Positions 14,187-24,192 of a stretch of DNA of 59,419 nucleotides are shown here, one piece after another. The stretch lies in assembly GCA_964577365.1 (NCBI GenBank), contig CAZNYP010000005.1, positions 1-59,419 on the forward strand, read 5' to 3'. The translations under genes and the position numbers were made by a program. The stretch comes from JAGOVB01 sp964577365. GTDB lineage: Bacteria; Patescibacteriota; Minisyncoccia; Phycocordibacterales; PALSA-1337. Within the stretch, counting starts at the first letter, position 1; each line of letters opens with the position of its first letter. The notes beneath the pieces are model-generated. The model was given only the letters and a program-made list of their open reading frames with translations, ran no database searches and was not told the origin of the DNA.

Positions 14187-14726
14187 ATGGCATACGATTT
14201 TAAGAAATTCAAAGACAAAGCAAAAGAGACCGAGGAGTGGCTCAAAAAGGAGTTCGCAAATGTTCGTACTGGACGTGCGAGCGCGGCTATTCTCGATGGA
14301 GTAAAGATCGAGTCATACGGCTCTATGGTACCGGTAAATCAGGTGGGCAACATTGCCACAGAGGATGCTCGTAGTATCCGTATCGTACCGTGGGATATGT
14401 CACAGGCAAAAGCGATCGAAAAAGCGATCACGGTCGCAAATCTCGGTGTCGGGGTCATGGTAGATGACAAAGGACTCCGCGTGACTTTTCCCGAGCTCAC
14501 TGGTGAGCGACGTGTGCAGATCACAAAGATCGCAAAAGACAAAGCAGAAGAGGCTCGCAAGACACTCCGCATGCATCGCGATGATGTAAACAAAGACATT
14601 CAGTCAAAAGACTTTCCAAAGGATGATGCATTTAGATTCAAAAATGATATCCAGAAGATCGTTGACGAGACAAACAAAACAATCGACGCTCTGTATGAAA
14701 AGAAGGAACAAGAAATATTAAATTAA
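14187..14726 (+). CDS. frr: Ribosome recycling factor
   Basis: 179 residues, typical length. NVRTGRAS near residue 25, then YGS..P.NQ.GN..., and a C-terminal helix rich in Glu and Lys (TIDALYEKKEQEIL). With EF-G it splits terminated ribosomes. ATG 14187 is chosen; a GTG three codons upstream is in frame. TATACT is at 14172-14177. The stop is followed directly by the rseP ATG. Confidence 0.95.
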   Translation: MAYDFKKFKDKAKETEEWLKKEFANVRTGRASAAILDGVKIESYGSMVPVNQVGNIATEDARSIRIVPWDMSQAKAIEKAITVANLGVGVMVDDKGLRVTFPELTGERRVQITKIAKDKAEEARKTLRMHRDDVNKDIQSKDFPKDDAFRFKNDIQKIVDETNKTIDALYEKKEQEILN

Positions 14727-15827
14727 ATGACTATAGTTGTATTTTTCATTGTACTCGCTGTCCTCGTGCTCGTTCATGAATTTGGACACTTCCTGTTTGC
14801 GAAACGATTTGGTATTCGTGTCGACGAATTCGGCCTCGGTTTTCCTCCAAAGATCTGGGGAAAAAAGGTAGGGGAGACAGAATATACACTGAACTGGATC
14901 CCATTTGGTGGGTTCGTTCGTATATTTGGTGAAAATCCAGATGATGAATCACTCAATGGTCCAGATCGCGCTCGTGCCATGGTGCACAAACCTCGATGGA
15001 AGCAGGCAATCGTCCTTTTTGGTGGTATTTTCTTTAACTTTCTCTTTGCGTGGCTACTCGTCAGTATGGCATACGCACTAGGGACAGCGGCATCACGCGA
15101 GTCGTATGCTCGATATTCAGAGTACATCACGGGTTCACATACAATGATCGTTTCGGTGAGTAAAGATTCTCCGGCTAAGGATGTCGGTATACAACCAGGC
15201 AGTATTATCACCGGTATCACCTCAAAAGACATCGATTTATCAGAAGAAGAGCTAACAATCCCTGTCATAAAAGACGCGATCTCTCGAGGAAATCTAGTGT
15301 CACTCAAGTATAAAATCGGAAAGACAGAGCATGTGGTCGACATCCAGCCAGAAAAAGGAATTATAAACGATGCATACGCGATCGGTATCGCAATGCAAGA
15401 AAACACAGGCACAATGAAACTGCCTTTACACAACGCAATCTGGGAAGGAGGTAGATACACCCTGTATATGATAGGAGGAGTATTTTTCGGTCTTTACGAG
15501 CTAGTTTCTGGTTTTATACACGGTAGTCCGGATCTCTCAGCGGTATCAGGTCCACTCGGTATTGCAAATATGGTGGGAGACAGTGTGCAGCTCGGTTTTG
15601 CTCAGCTCCTCATGTTCACCGCCCTCATATCGATCAACCTTGGCGTGATCAACCTCGTACCATTCCCAGCCCTCGATGGAGGCAGACTCTTTGTACTCCT
15701 CATTGAGAGCATCAAACGCTCACCACTAAAGGTCCAAGCGATCAATACCATGAACACTGTAGGTTTTGTCATCCTCCTTATGATAATGTTACTAGTGACA
15801 CTCAAAGACGTCCTAAACTATTTCTAA
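14727..15827 (+). CDS. rseP: Site-2 intramembrane metalloprotease
   Basis: 366 residues. HEFGH at residue 11-15 is the zinc motif; NLVPFPALDGGRL near residue 310 supplies the Asp ligand. A single PDZ domain lies between (about residues 120-210), fewer than the two in E. coli RseP. Four membrane helices. It cleaves membrane-embedded substrates such as anti-sigma factors or signal-peptide remnants. Zero spacing to frr and 1 base to proS point to one operon. Confidence 0.92.
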   Translation: MTIVVFFIVLAVLVLVHEFGHFLFAKRFGIRVDEFGLGFPPKIWGKKVGETEYTLNWIPFGGFVRIFGENPDDESLNGPDRARAMVHKPRWKQAIVLFGGIFFNFLFAWLLVSMAYALGTAASRESYARYSEYITGSHTMIVSVSKDSPAKDVGIQPGSIITGITSKDIDLSEEELTIPVIKDAISRGNLVSLKYKIGKTEHVVDIQPEKGIINDAYAIGIAMQENTGTMKLPLHNAIWEGGRYTLYMIGGVFFGLYELVSGFIHGSPDLSAVSGPLGIANMVGDSVQLGFAQLLMFTALISINLGVINLVPFPALDGGRLFVLLIESIKRSPLKVQAINTMNTVGFVILLMIMLLVTLKDVLNYF

Positions 15828-15828
15828 T

Positions 15829-17091
15829 ATGCGCCAAACACATCTCTTTACCAAAACCCGCAAAGACGCTCCAAAAGACGAGGTATCAAAAAATGCCGAG
15901 CTTTTGATCCGTGCAGGATATATATACAAAGAAATGTCGGGTGTGTATTCATTGCTCCCACTCGGTCTCCGCGTCATAAAGAAAATTGAAAATATAGTGA
16001 GAGAAGAAATGGACGAACTCGGTGCGCAGGAGGTGCATCTAACCGCCCTTCAGGAAAAAGAAAAATGGGAGAAAACCGGGCGTTGGTCAGATGCAGTCGT
16101 CGACAACTGGTTCAAAACAGAGCTCAAAAATGAAACCGAACTCGGCCTCGCTTTTACACACGAAGAAGCACTCACATCACTCGTCGCAAACTACATCACT
16201 TCATATCGCGATCTTCCAAAATCTATATATCAGTTCCAGACCAAATTCAGAAACGAGCTACGTGCAAAATCAGGTATTATGCGCGGGCGAGAGTTTTTGA
16301 TGAAGGACCTCTACTCATTTTCTCGGACCGATGCAGATCACGGAGTATTTTATTCAGAAGCAAAAGATACCTACGCACACATCTTTGATCGTCTCGGTAT
16401 CGGAGAGAAAACCTATGTGACATTTGCAAGCGGGGGAAGTTTTGCTCCATTTTCTCATGAATTCCAGATGGTTACTGATGCTGGTGAGGACATCATATAT
16501 GTCGATCTAAAGAAAAAGATCGCCGTCAACAAAGAAATATACACCGATGACATCCTCGGTACCCTCGGTCTAAAAAAAGAAGAGCTCGTAGAGAAAAAAT
16601 CAGTCGAAGTGGGAAATATTTTCAGTCTCGGATCAAAGTTCTCAGAGCCACTCGGACTCCTTTTTACCGACGAAGATGGGACAAAGAAACCAGTGATCAT
16701 GGGTTCATACGGTATAGGCATCGGACGCATCATGGGGGCCGTGGTTGAGGCACTTTCTGACGAACACGGTATCGTCTGGCCAGCTGCTATCGCGCCGTTC
16801 CGGGTACATTTAGTTGCATTGTTTGATAAAGAGGGTAAAGTTGAGAAGTATGCGACCGAAATGTACGATAGATTGGTAGCCCAAGGAGTCGAAGTACTCT
16901 ATGATGATCGAGATGCACGCCCAGGCGAAAAATTTGCAGACTCAGATCTCATCGGTATCCCACTACGCATCATTGTGAGTGAAAAGCTCATCGCAACCAA
17001 CGAAGTAGAAATAAAAGTAAGAAAAACAGGGGAAACTCACATCATACCGCATGACAACATTTCAGAAAAAATTAAACAACTGGCTGTCTAA
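15829..17091 (+). CDS. proS: Prolyl-tRNA synthetase, short form
   Basis: 420 residues. Class II core with motif 2 (TKFRNELRAKSGIMRGREF) followed by MKDLYSF, motif 3 (GSYGIGIGR) and a C-terminal anticodon-binding domain (RPGEKFADSDLIG). The INS editing domain normally between motifs 2 and 3 is absent, as in the alpha-proteobacterial and organellar short forms, so mischarged Ala-tRNA-Pro must be handled elsewhere or tolerated. The 3' end overlaps the second mreB by 41 bases. Confidence 0.93.
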   Translation: MRQTHLFTKTRKDAPKDEVSKNAELLIRAGYIYKEMSGVYSLLPLGLRVIKKIENIVREEMDELGAQEVHLTALQEKEKWEKTGRWSDAVVDNWFKTELKNETELGLAFTHEEALTSLVANYITSYRDLPKSIYQFQTKFRNELRAKSGIMRGREFLMKDLYSFSRTDADHGVFYSEAKDTYAHIFDRLGIGEKTYVTFASGGSFAPFSHEFQMVTDAGEDIIYVDLKKKIAVNKEIYTDDILGTLGLKKEELVEKKSVEVGNIFSLGSKFSEPLGLLFTDEDGTKKPVIMGSYGIGIGRIMGAVVEALSDEHGIVWPAAIAPFRVHLVALFDKEGKVEKYATEMYDRLVAQGVEVLYDDRDARPGEKFADSDLIGIPLRIIVSEKLIATNEVEIKVRKTGETHIIPHDNISEKIKQLAV

Positions 17092-18109
17092 TGAAATCGG
17101 GATCGATCTCGGTACAGCAAATACCCTAGTCTATGTGCGCGGAAAAGGCATCATCATCAACGAACCATCGGTAGTAGCGGTAAATCAAAAAACAGGACGC
17201 GTCGTAGCTGTCGGAACTGCAGCAAAAGAGATGATCGGACGTACACCCGCACACATCGTGGCAGTACGACCACTCGTCGACGGAGTCATCTCTGACTTTG
17301 AGGTGACCGAGGAAATGCTCGCGTATTTTATAAAAAAAGCAGAGCAGTACTCGCGAAAGATCCTGGGTCCAAAGGTAGTCGTCGGAGTACCGTGCAATGT
17401 GACCAACGTCGAGATCCGTGCGGTCCGTGATGCTACGAAGAACGCTGGCGCCCGCGAAGTCTACATCATCGAACAGCCTATGGCAGGTGCGATCGGTATT
17501 CGTCTTCCTATCCACGAACCACTCGGTAGTATGATCGTCGACATTGGTGGAGGGACTACGGACATTGCCATCATCTCACTCGGAGGCGTCGTGCGCTCAA
17601 AGAGTCTAAAAGTAGCGGGGGACAAGCTGAATTCCGACATCATTTCATATATCCGCAACGAATTCAAAATCCTCATTGGTGAAAAAACAGCCGAAGAGAT
17701 AAAGATAAAAGTGGGCCAAGTCTACCCAGGCGAACCACTCGAATCGACGATCCGTGGTCGTGATCTCATCACTGGACTACCACGTGAGGTGGTCGTCACT
17801 GACTCTGATATCCGCGAGGCGATGGCATCATCCATCGACGTCCTCACCGAAGCGATCAAACAAATCCTCGAGACGACTCCTCCCGAGATCCTCTCTGATG
17901 TCATGCACCGCGGAGTACACCTTGTTGGTGGGGGTGCGCTTATCAAAGGATTTGATACACTACTCAGTGAGACGCTCAAAATCCCTGTACATCGTGCCGA
18001 GGATCCACTCACCGCTATCGCGCGTGGTACCGGTATCATCCTCGAAGATATTGAAAAATTCAAAGACGTCCTCATAAACAAAGAAGATGACCTTCCACCT
18101 AAAAAGTGA
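17051..18109 (+). CDS. mreB: Rod-shape filament protein MreB, copy 2
   Basis: 352 residues with GIDLGTANTLVYVRGKG, IVDIGGGTTDIAIIS and GGGALIKGFDTL motifs. This copy heads the mreB-mreC-mreD-PBP2 cluster and is the likely canonical MreB; the copy at 11212 differs throughout. The start lies within proS, and the in-frame alternatives further down would cut into the first strand. It overlaps mreC by 23 bases. Confidence 0.95.
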   Translation: MTTFQKKLNNWLSNEIGIDLGTANTLVYVRGKGIIINEPSVVAVNQKTGRVVAVGTAAKEMIGRTPAHIVAVRPLVDGVISDFEVTEEMLAYFIKKAEQYSRKILGPKVVVGVPCNVTNVEIRAVRDATKNAGAREVYIIEQPMAGAIGIRLPIHEPLGSMIVDIGGGTTDIAIISLGGVVRSKSLKVAGDKLNSDIISYIRNEFKILIGEKTAEEIKIKVGQVYPGEPLESTIRGRDLITGLPREVVVTDSDIREAMASSIDVLTEAIKQILETTPPEILSDVMHRGVHLVGGGALIKGFDTLLSETLKIPVHRAEDPLTAIARGTGIILEDIEKFKDVLINKEDDLPPKK

Positions 18110-18818
18110 TCGATATGATCGAAAACGATTTCCGCTCCTCAAAGGGGTAACTGGTCTGTTTGTCGTCTTGTTTTTAGTTCAACTATTTGTACCAAAGTTT
18201 TTCCCGAACATATTTTTGCGAGCAGTAGCACCTCTCTGGAGTCTGCCACAGAGTGATGATCGAGATCAAAAGATCGCAGAGCTCCAGGCGCAGGTGAACG
18301 CTCAGGCACTCCTCAGACAAGAGCACGAGGCACTCCTTCGCGACCTCGGTCAGCGAGTACCGAGTGATTATATCCTCGGTCGTGTGCTCAAGATCCCGCC
18401 CACCACGCTTTTTGATACACTCATCATAAATGTGGGTGAGGAAGATGCTGTTTTGGTCGGAAAACGAGTGTTTGTAGGCGACATGATATCGATCGGCGTT
18501 GTATCTGAGATATATAGAGACACTGCAAAAGTCGCTCTGTATTCTACCCCTGGGAATAGTTTTGATGTACTCATCGGACTCGCAAGCACTTCAGTGCGTG
18601 CGACAGCATATGGTCGTGGAGCCGGACAGTTCGAGGTAGTCGTACCACGCGAGGCAAATATATCTGTCGGAGACCCGGTCACCATACCGAGCATCACCTC
18701 AGCACTCTTCGGTACGATCGGCACGGTCATCGCTGATCCAGCAAAAGCATTTGCATCAGCTATATTTTTAGGTCCTGTCCCACTCCAGACCATCACCCGT
18801 GTCTATGTTGAAAAATAA
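18087..18818 (+). CDS. mreC: Rod-shape protein MreC
   Basis: 243 residues: basic N-terminus, one membrane helix (about 19-38), a short coiled coil (RDQKIAELQAQVNAQ) and the periplasmic beta domain with FDTLIINVGEEDAV and the GN-rich loop. It links MreB to the extracellular elongation machinery. Overlaps mreB by 23 bases and mreD by 14. Confidence 0.88.
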   Translation: MTFHLKSDRYDRKRFPLLKGVTGLFVVLFLVQLFVPKFFPNIFLRAVAPLWSLPQSDDRDQKIAELQAQVNAQALLRQEHEALLRDLGQRVPSDYILGRVLKIPPTTLFDTLIINVGEEDAVLVGKRVFVGDMISIGVVSEIYRDTAKVALYSTPGNSFDVLIGLASTSVRATAYGRGAGQFEVVVPREANISVGDPVTIPSITSALFGTIGTVIADPAKAFASAIFLGPVPLQTITRVYVEK

Positions 18819-19050
18819 CTATGTACGTATTTGTATAACGTTGATACTCGCCATCCTCATTGTGGTGTACCCATTTTCTATTGTCCTTGTCGTACTTCCT
18901 ATCATTTTTTATTCGAGCTACGCAGAAGGGCTATTTTTAGGGCTTTTAGCAGACTCTTTGTACCGATTCGAATACCCGTATTTGTACCTTTCGCTAATAT
19001 TTGTCATGATTATAGTCGCTGAATACATCAAGCGAAAAATCAGGGTATGA
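18805..19050 (+). CDS. mreD: MreD-like membrane protein, short
   Basis: 81 residues with about three membrane helices; half the usual MreD length. The call rests mainly on position between mreC and PBP2 and on the hydrophobic profile with a GLFLGLLADSLY segment, which resembles the MreD helix with G..GL..D. ATG 18805 chosen; a GTG two codons upstream is possible. Confidence 0.65.
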   Translation: MLKNNYVRICITLILAILIVVYPFSIVLVVLPIIFYSSYAEGLFLGLLADSLYRFEYPYLYLSLIFVMIIVAEYIKRKIRV

Positions 19051-20714
19051 AACGAACACATAAAGAAATCGATCCAGACGAGATATTTCTCGATTCTTCG
19101 AACTTGCCACAGTTTGATACGCATCAGTTCGAGGGACGCATCGACGCGCCAATCTCAAAATTGACCGGCTACCTTCTCGCGGGTTTTTTTGTCGCTGTTC
19201 TGTCTTTTTATATTGGACGTGTGTGGATACTGCAGGTACAAAACGGTGATGAATATACCGAGCTCAGTGAAAAAAACTATCTCCGCCACACACCACTTTT
19301 TGCTGCCCGCGGTATCCTCTATGATCGAAATCAGGTTGAACTCGCATGGAACGATCCAAATCAAACCGATCCCGATCTCACCAAACGTGTATACAAAAAC
19401 ATTCCTGGCCTCGCGCATGTGATCGGATATGTACAGTATCCCTCAAAGGACAAGTACGGTTTTTACTATCGAGAAGACTTTGTCGGTATGGATGGGGTGG
19501 AAAAGTTTTTAAACGCTCGTCTACAGGGAGAAAATGGGCTCCGCATCATCGAGGTCAATGCACTCGGCAAAATGAATCGTGAAAATATCGTACGTACTCC
19601 GACACACGGAGAGAGCATCACACTCTCGATCGACAGTCGCGTGCAGAGCAAGATGCACCAGGTGATAAAAGACATTGCGGGACGCGTAGGATTTGCCGGA
19701 GGAGCAGGGATCATCATGAATGTAGAGACAGGAGAGATCATCGCCCTCACCAGTTTTCCCGAGTACGATCCAGAAATCATGTCGAATGCAAAGGACGTAG
19801 CGACGATTCGTGGATATTTTAATGATAAAAACACTCCATTTCTCGATCGTGCAGTCGATGGCCTTTACACACCCGGATCTATCATAAAACCATTTATCGC
19901 ACTCGCGGCGCTTGCTGAAAAGATCATTGACCCAAACAAAATCATCGTGAGTACCGGCTCTATTTCTATTCAAAACGAATATGATCCAAAACTGCAGACT
20001 ATATTTCGAGACTGGAAGGCTCATGGAGGGACCGATATGAGAAAAGCGATAGCAGTGTCTTCGGATGTGTATTTTTATTCGGTAGGAGGTGGGTACAAAG
20101 ATCAAAAAGGTCTCGGTATACGTCTCATCGACAAATATGTTGAGCTGTTTGGGTTTGGTAAAAAAGTAGAGACTCCGTTTTTCCCAAGCAACCCAGCGGG
20201 AGTGATCCCCACACCCGAGTGGAAGATAAAAACATTTGATGGAGATACATGGAGACTCGGAAATACGTATCACACCTCGATCGGGCAATACGGATTTCAG
20301 GTCACTCCTCTCCAGGTCGTTCGTGCGACAGCAGCGCTCGCTACAAACGGTCGTCTCATTCAGCCGACCCTCATAAAAGAAGCTCCACCGATTATAGATA
20401 GTGTCGTAGAGCTCCCACAGTCATACTACGATATCGTCCAAGAGGGTATGCGGCAGGCTGTCCTCATCGGTACCGCAGCATCGCTCAATGTACCCTATGT
20501 AGAAATAGCGGCAAAGTCTGGTACTGCCGAGCTCGGAGTGAGCAAGGACAAGGTAAACTCGTGGATGACCGGATACTTTCCATACAAAAATCCAAAGTAC
20601 GCGTTTGCTGTCGTCATGGAAAAAGGAGAGGTGCACAACCTCATCGGTGCTGGTGCTGCATTTCGCGAACTCATCGAATGGATGAACATATACACACCTG
20701 AATATTTCAAGTAG
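19047..20714 (+). CDS. mrdA: Penicillin-binding protein 2 (elongation transpeptidase)
   Basis: 555 residues: N-terminal cytoplasmic tail, one membrane helix (about 39-60), dimerisation domain, then transpeptidase domain. SxxK is GSIIKP, the second motif reads SSD rather than SxN, and the third is KSGTAE. It cross-links peptidoglycan during rod elongation. Overlaps mreD by 4 bases. No RodA gene is next to it, unlike in many bacteria. Confidence 0.92.
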   Translation: MKRTHKEIDPDEIFLDSSNLPQFDTHQFEGRIDAPISKLTGYLLAGFFVAVLSFYIGRVWILQVQNGDEYTELSEKNYLRHTPLFAARGILYDRNQVELAWNDPNQTDPDLTKRVYKNIPGLAHVIGYVQYPSKDKYGFYYREDFVGMDGVEKFLNARLQGENGLRIIEVNALGKMNRENIVRTPTHGESITLSIDSRVQSKMHQVIKDIAGRVGFAGGAGIIMNVETGEIIALTSFPEYDPEIMSNAKDVATIRGYFNDKNTPFLDRAVDGLYTPGSIIKPFIALAALAEKIIDPNKIIVSTGSISIQNEYDPKLQTIFRDWKAHGGTDMRKAIAVSSDVYFYSVGGGYKDQKGLGIRLIDKYVELFGFGKKVETPFFPSNPAGVIPTPEWKIKTFDGDTWRLGNTYHTSIGQYGFQVTPLQVVRATAALATNGRLIQPTLIKEAPPIIDSVVELPQSYYDIVQEGMRQAVLIGTAASLNVPYVEIAAKSGTAELGVSKDKVNSWMTGYFPYKNPKYAFAVVMEKGEVHNLIGAGAAFRELIEWMNIYTPEYFK

Positions 20715-20737
20715 ATTGCACGTGATATAATTTCACT

Positions 20738-23700
20738 ATGAAATTGAAAACGTTACTTTTGGCTTTGGCCTTTGTGCTATTACCCGTCGTGTCTGTGCAT
20801 GCAGAGGATGGACTGACTCAGTGTTTTGATTATTACAAATTTGGCAGTGTGCAGGTGGATGTAGCACCAGTCAACCGTGATGCACTCGCTGGTACCGATC
20901 TCACATTTAGTGGAAGTGTACACAACCAGAACAATTATCCCATCGTGGACGGTGCTGTGTATGTAAAGATCTTCCGCCGTGATCCAAAAGGGAACACCCA
21001 AGCAAACGGATGGGAACTCGTCGATCAGTTTTTTGCTAAAAAAGGTCTCAACATCGATGGAAAAAAATCTCTCCCCGTTTCTTTTGACTGGAAAGCTCCT
21101 GCATACCTCGTAGGAGGTGACTACAAGGTGGCGACATTCTTTGTGACCCAAGATCGTTTCAATCTCTCTGGACTTTCATTTACCGACGATATCATCGGTA
21201 CCTCTATTCCGTTTAGGATCACGAGTGAACAGACAAAATCCGTCTCTTTTGATCGAAATGCAGTAAAAGTGGGAGAAAAAAAGCATCTCTTTGCCTCATT
21301 TACCGCAAAGATGGGTAAAAGTGAACCGGTAAAGATCACGTTTGATCTCGCGAACACATTTGCAACCCAAAAAGTCTCACAGCTCACCTACACACTCTAT
21401 TCATGGGACGGACTCCGTGCTGATCAGATCATTGATACGAAAAAAGAAACCGTCATCATCCCTGCAAACGGGAGAAAGACACTCTCATACACCGTCACTG
21501 ATGCAAAGTCGCCAGTATACCTCCTCGTCGTCGAGTCAAAATCAGATGATGCAAAATCTATCATCGACGTACGATTTGCTCGTCAGGGTATAGAAAAGGC
21601 TCGGCTCAATTTTCCTGCACTTGCGACCTATCCGCTCGTAAAGGGAGCAGAGGCTACCATGTTTTCATGTTTTCATAATGCAGGACTCGGTGAGGTTGTT
21701 CCAAATGGAAAGGTAGTCATGACCCTCAAAGACTCATCTGGTTTTGTGATCGACAAATACACCTATACCGGTGAGATCACCGGGGCTGTTATGGGTATAA
21801 AAAAGAGTTTTGTCCCAAAAAAGAATTTCAACAACGTCACCCTCACGACCGAGCTCTTTGTCGATGACAAGCTCGTTGAGACATCACACACAAAGTACAA
21901 GTGTGAAGAGTTGAACCAAGCACTCTGTGCTGCTGAGGCCATGGAAAAGGTGGGTACCACCTCACGCACGATGATGTATATCGTGATCGGTGTGGCAGTA
22001 CTCGTACTCCTCGTCGCGATCCTAGCATATCACGGTCATCTAAAGAGAAAGGATGTGGGTGTTGCCTCATTTATTTTCCTCGGTACGATCAGTATCGGTA
22101 TGTACCAGCTCCAGGCAAAATTGGTGGATGCTGCGATTCTATCTCAAGCATACCAACCTTTAATCCTAGAGGAGCCGAGTAATGTGGTGACGGGACAGTA
22201 TTATTATTCTAGAACCATACAGGGTGACTTGTTCAATATGGCAGTAAAGGATCTGTCTTATAGTACGATAGCGATTTACAATTACAATCGAAATGGTGGC
22301 CCCTTGGTGCCTACACTTGATATAACGAGGAGTCAGGCGGTAATCAGAATACGTGATTTCATGCTGTACTACAACTATGGAGCTCAAATGAAAAATGCTC
22401 TCACTGATACTGAGATACCAGAGGGATCTACAATACCAATCGGCACAAGAATTAAATTTGTTCCAGCGCCTTTTACTAACAATCATATCGGTTGGCATTT
22501 GACAGGCTCAACACTCGACACTCCTTTCGCCTATTGGAATGACGGTGTGGTCCCAAAGTGTCAGCCAGCTGATCAGTTCGCAGCCGAGCTTTTTACTGAT
22601 AATGTGGAGGGTATTGGAGACGAGTACGCTAGTATCAATGCTTATCTACCTATAATTATCAATAGGCCCGCGGTGAGTATCAATACTACAGGCGGCTCAG
22701 CAGGTCTGGTCAATAATGGTGATGGGACGTATACAGTTACTTCGCCGGGCACAATACGTGGTGAGGTAGTGTTTGCTCCGACTTTGGCACGAGCAATCAT
22801 GCAATACGATGTTATTCCTCCTAGAGGCTGGGCAAGTAGACCGGGTCCATGTAGTACTTTCAACACGTTCGAATTCTACACCGATGAAAAAGAAATTGTG
22901 TTCAACGCTAATGCTGGTGATACTGTAGGAAATAGACTACCACCTCCACCAAATTTTACTACTTCTGGTCAATGTCAAAATGTGCCACTCAATGTAAATG
23001 TAAGTCCTGTCACAGATCCAGATGGAGATCCTGTTAGTTATCAGTATGCGTACAGTACTCCGAATTCTGGCGGTGTATTTACTGGATGGCAAACCATTCC
23101 AAATGGAAACATCGGCTTCGGTCTTACTCCAACAAATACAGGCCAGTATGTGATCCGCGTAAGAGCCACGGATAATAAAGGGGAATTTTCAGCATATACA
23201 AGTAAAACGGTGACGGTGACAAATTGTAGTACGATCTCCATGTACTGCCTCGAGCCGACTTTTGTCGGAGATGCGCCTCAGTGGCAGGTGAGTGCGTATA
23301 GTAGTAATCAGTCAATTACTTATACCTACAACTGGAGTTGGACTTCAAGATCGTATACAACACCACAACCAAACACCCTTCTCTCAAGCGCAAACCTTGC
23401 TCCAGGGGGGAGAATGAGTGGTCCGAGCGTAACGGTAACTCCGTCTGTCGGAGCTTCTCAGAGATTGAATTGCCCTGAGGCTAACCGTGAACCCGGTGGA
23501 GGGGGAAGTAGTAATCCTCTCTCTGCTACATGTGAGCTAGACGCGTATAGTGGTGGTATTCCGACCTGGAAGGTCTTCCCAGTAGGCGGTCGCAGTCCAT
23601 ACACGTATACATGGGGTCAGCCATCACTCGGTACAGCAAATGGAGATCGATTTACCTTCGGTAGAGCAGTTACATCAAGTGATACTATTGATAATATTAC

Positions 23701-24139
23701 GGTAAATGTTAGAGATGCGAGAGGTGCAGATACAGGAGAAATTGCATGTGAGGGGATAGACTCATCTCCGAGTGTCGAGCTGCTCTTGTCAGACATCTCT
23801 GGACGGAAGAGGGATGAGGTCGTTGTAAAGCAAAATCAGACTGCGTTTGCGTATACAGCAACAAACAAAATCATTCCATCACAGTGTATCGCCACAAAAG
23901 CAAAAACAACCGGGGTAACTAGTAACGCTTCATGGGGTCTAACAAATGTGAATTTTTCGGATTATGATGCACCATTAAATCTCGGTCTAGCTAGTTTAAA
24001 TGGATATCCTCTAGACACAACTGTTGTCGGAGAGTTCCAGTTGGACGTTACTTGCCCTGAACTGGGTAACGCAAGTAACACAGAAACATCTAGCGCCATT
24101 CTCCGTGTCGTCGTCGATCCAGATCTGAAAGAATTCTAA
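20738..24139 (+). CDS. Giant surface protein with Ig/cadherin-like domains
   Basis: 1133 residues. A signal peptide (MKLKTLLLALAFVLLPVVSVHA) is followed by Ig-like strands to about residue 400, a membrane helix (about 408-428) with a KRKD stop, a second hydrophobic stretch to about 455, and a large C-terminal region. That region holds cadherin/Ig-like repeats (PVTDPDGDPVSYQYAYS with calcium-type Asp residues; WSW and YTYTW strands) and paired cysteines. The two hydrophobic segments in mid-protein would put both big domains outside the cell. It is a candidate adhesin or wall-spanning protein. TATAAT (20726-20731) ends 6 bases before the ATG. Confidence 0.7.
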   Translation: MKLKTLLLALAFVLLPVVSVHAEDGLTQCFDYYKFGSVQVDVAPVNRDALAGTDLTFSGSVHNQNNYPIVDGAVYVKIFRRDPKGNTQANGWELVDQFFAKKGLNIDGKKSLPVSFDWKAPAYLVGGDYKVATFFVTQDRFNLSGLSFTDDIIGTSIPFRITSEQTKSVSFDRNAVKVGEKKHLFASFTAKMGKSEPVKITFDLANTFATQKVSQLTYTLYSWDGLRADQIIDTKKETVIIPANGRKTLSYTVTDAKSPVYLLVVESKSDDAKSIIDVRFARQGIEKARLNFPALATYPLVKGAEATMFSCFHNAGLGEVVPNGKVVMTLKDSSGFVIDKYTYTGEITGAVMGIKKSFVPKKNFNNVTLTTELFVDDKLVETSHTKYKCEELNQALCAAEAMEKVGTTSRTMMYIVIGVAVLVLLVAILAYHGHLKRKDVGVASFIFLGTISIGMYQLQAKLVDAAILSQAYQPLILEEPSNVVTGQYYYSRTIQGDLFNMAVKDLSYSTIAIYNYNRNGGPLVPTLDITRSQAVIRIRDFMLYYNYGAQMKNALTDTEIPEGSTIPIGTRIKFVPAPFTNNHIGWHLTGSTLDTPFAYWNDGVVPKCQPADQFAAELFTDNVEGIGDEYASINAYLPIIINRPAVSINTTGGSAGLVNNGDGTYTVTSPGTIRGEVVFAPTLARAIMQYDVIPPRGWASRPGPCSTFNTFEFYTDEKEIVFNANAGDTVGNRLPPPPNFTTSGQCQNVPLNVNVSPVTDPDGDPVSYQYAYSTPNSGGVFTGWQTIPNGNIGFGLTPTNTGQYVIRVRATDNKGEFSAYTSKTVTVTNCSTISMYCLEPTFVGDAPQWQVSAYSSNQSITYTYNWSWTSRSYTTPQPNTLLSSANLAPGGRMSGPSVTVTPSVGASQRLNCPEANREPGGGGSSNPLSATCELDAYSGGIPTWKVFPVGGRSPYTYTWGQPSLGTANGDRFTFGRAVTSSDTIDNITVNVRDARGADTGEIACEGIDSSPSVELLLSDISGRKRDEVVVKQNQTAFAYTATNKIIPSQCIATKAKTTGVTSNASWGLTNVNFSDYDAPLNLGLASLNGYPLDTTVVGEFQLDVTCPELGNASNTETSSAILRVVVDPDLKEF

Positions 24140-24152
24140 GTATAAAAAACAG

Positions 24153-24180
24153 AGGCCCCTGCGCATCGCAGGGGCCTTTT
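24153..24180. terminator. Bidirectional terminator
   Basis: AGGCCCCTGCG/CGCAGGGGCCT hairpin with T-runs on both strands, ending the surface-protein gene and the convergent secreted-protein gene. Confidence 0.92.
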
Positions 24181-24192
24181 GTGCTGTCATGA

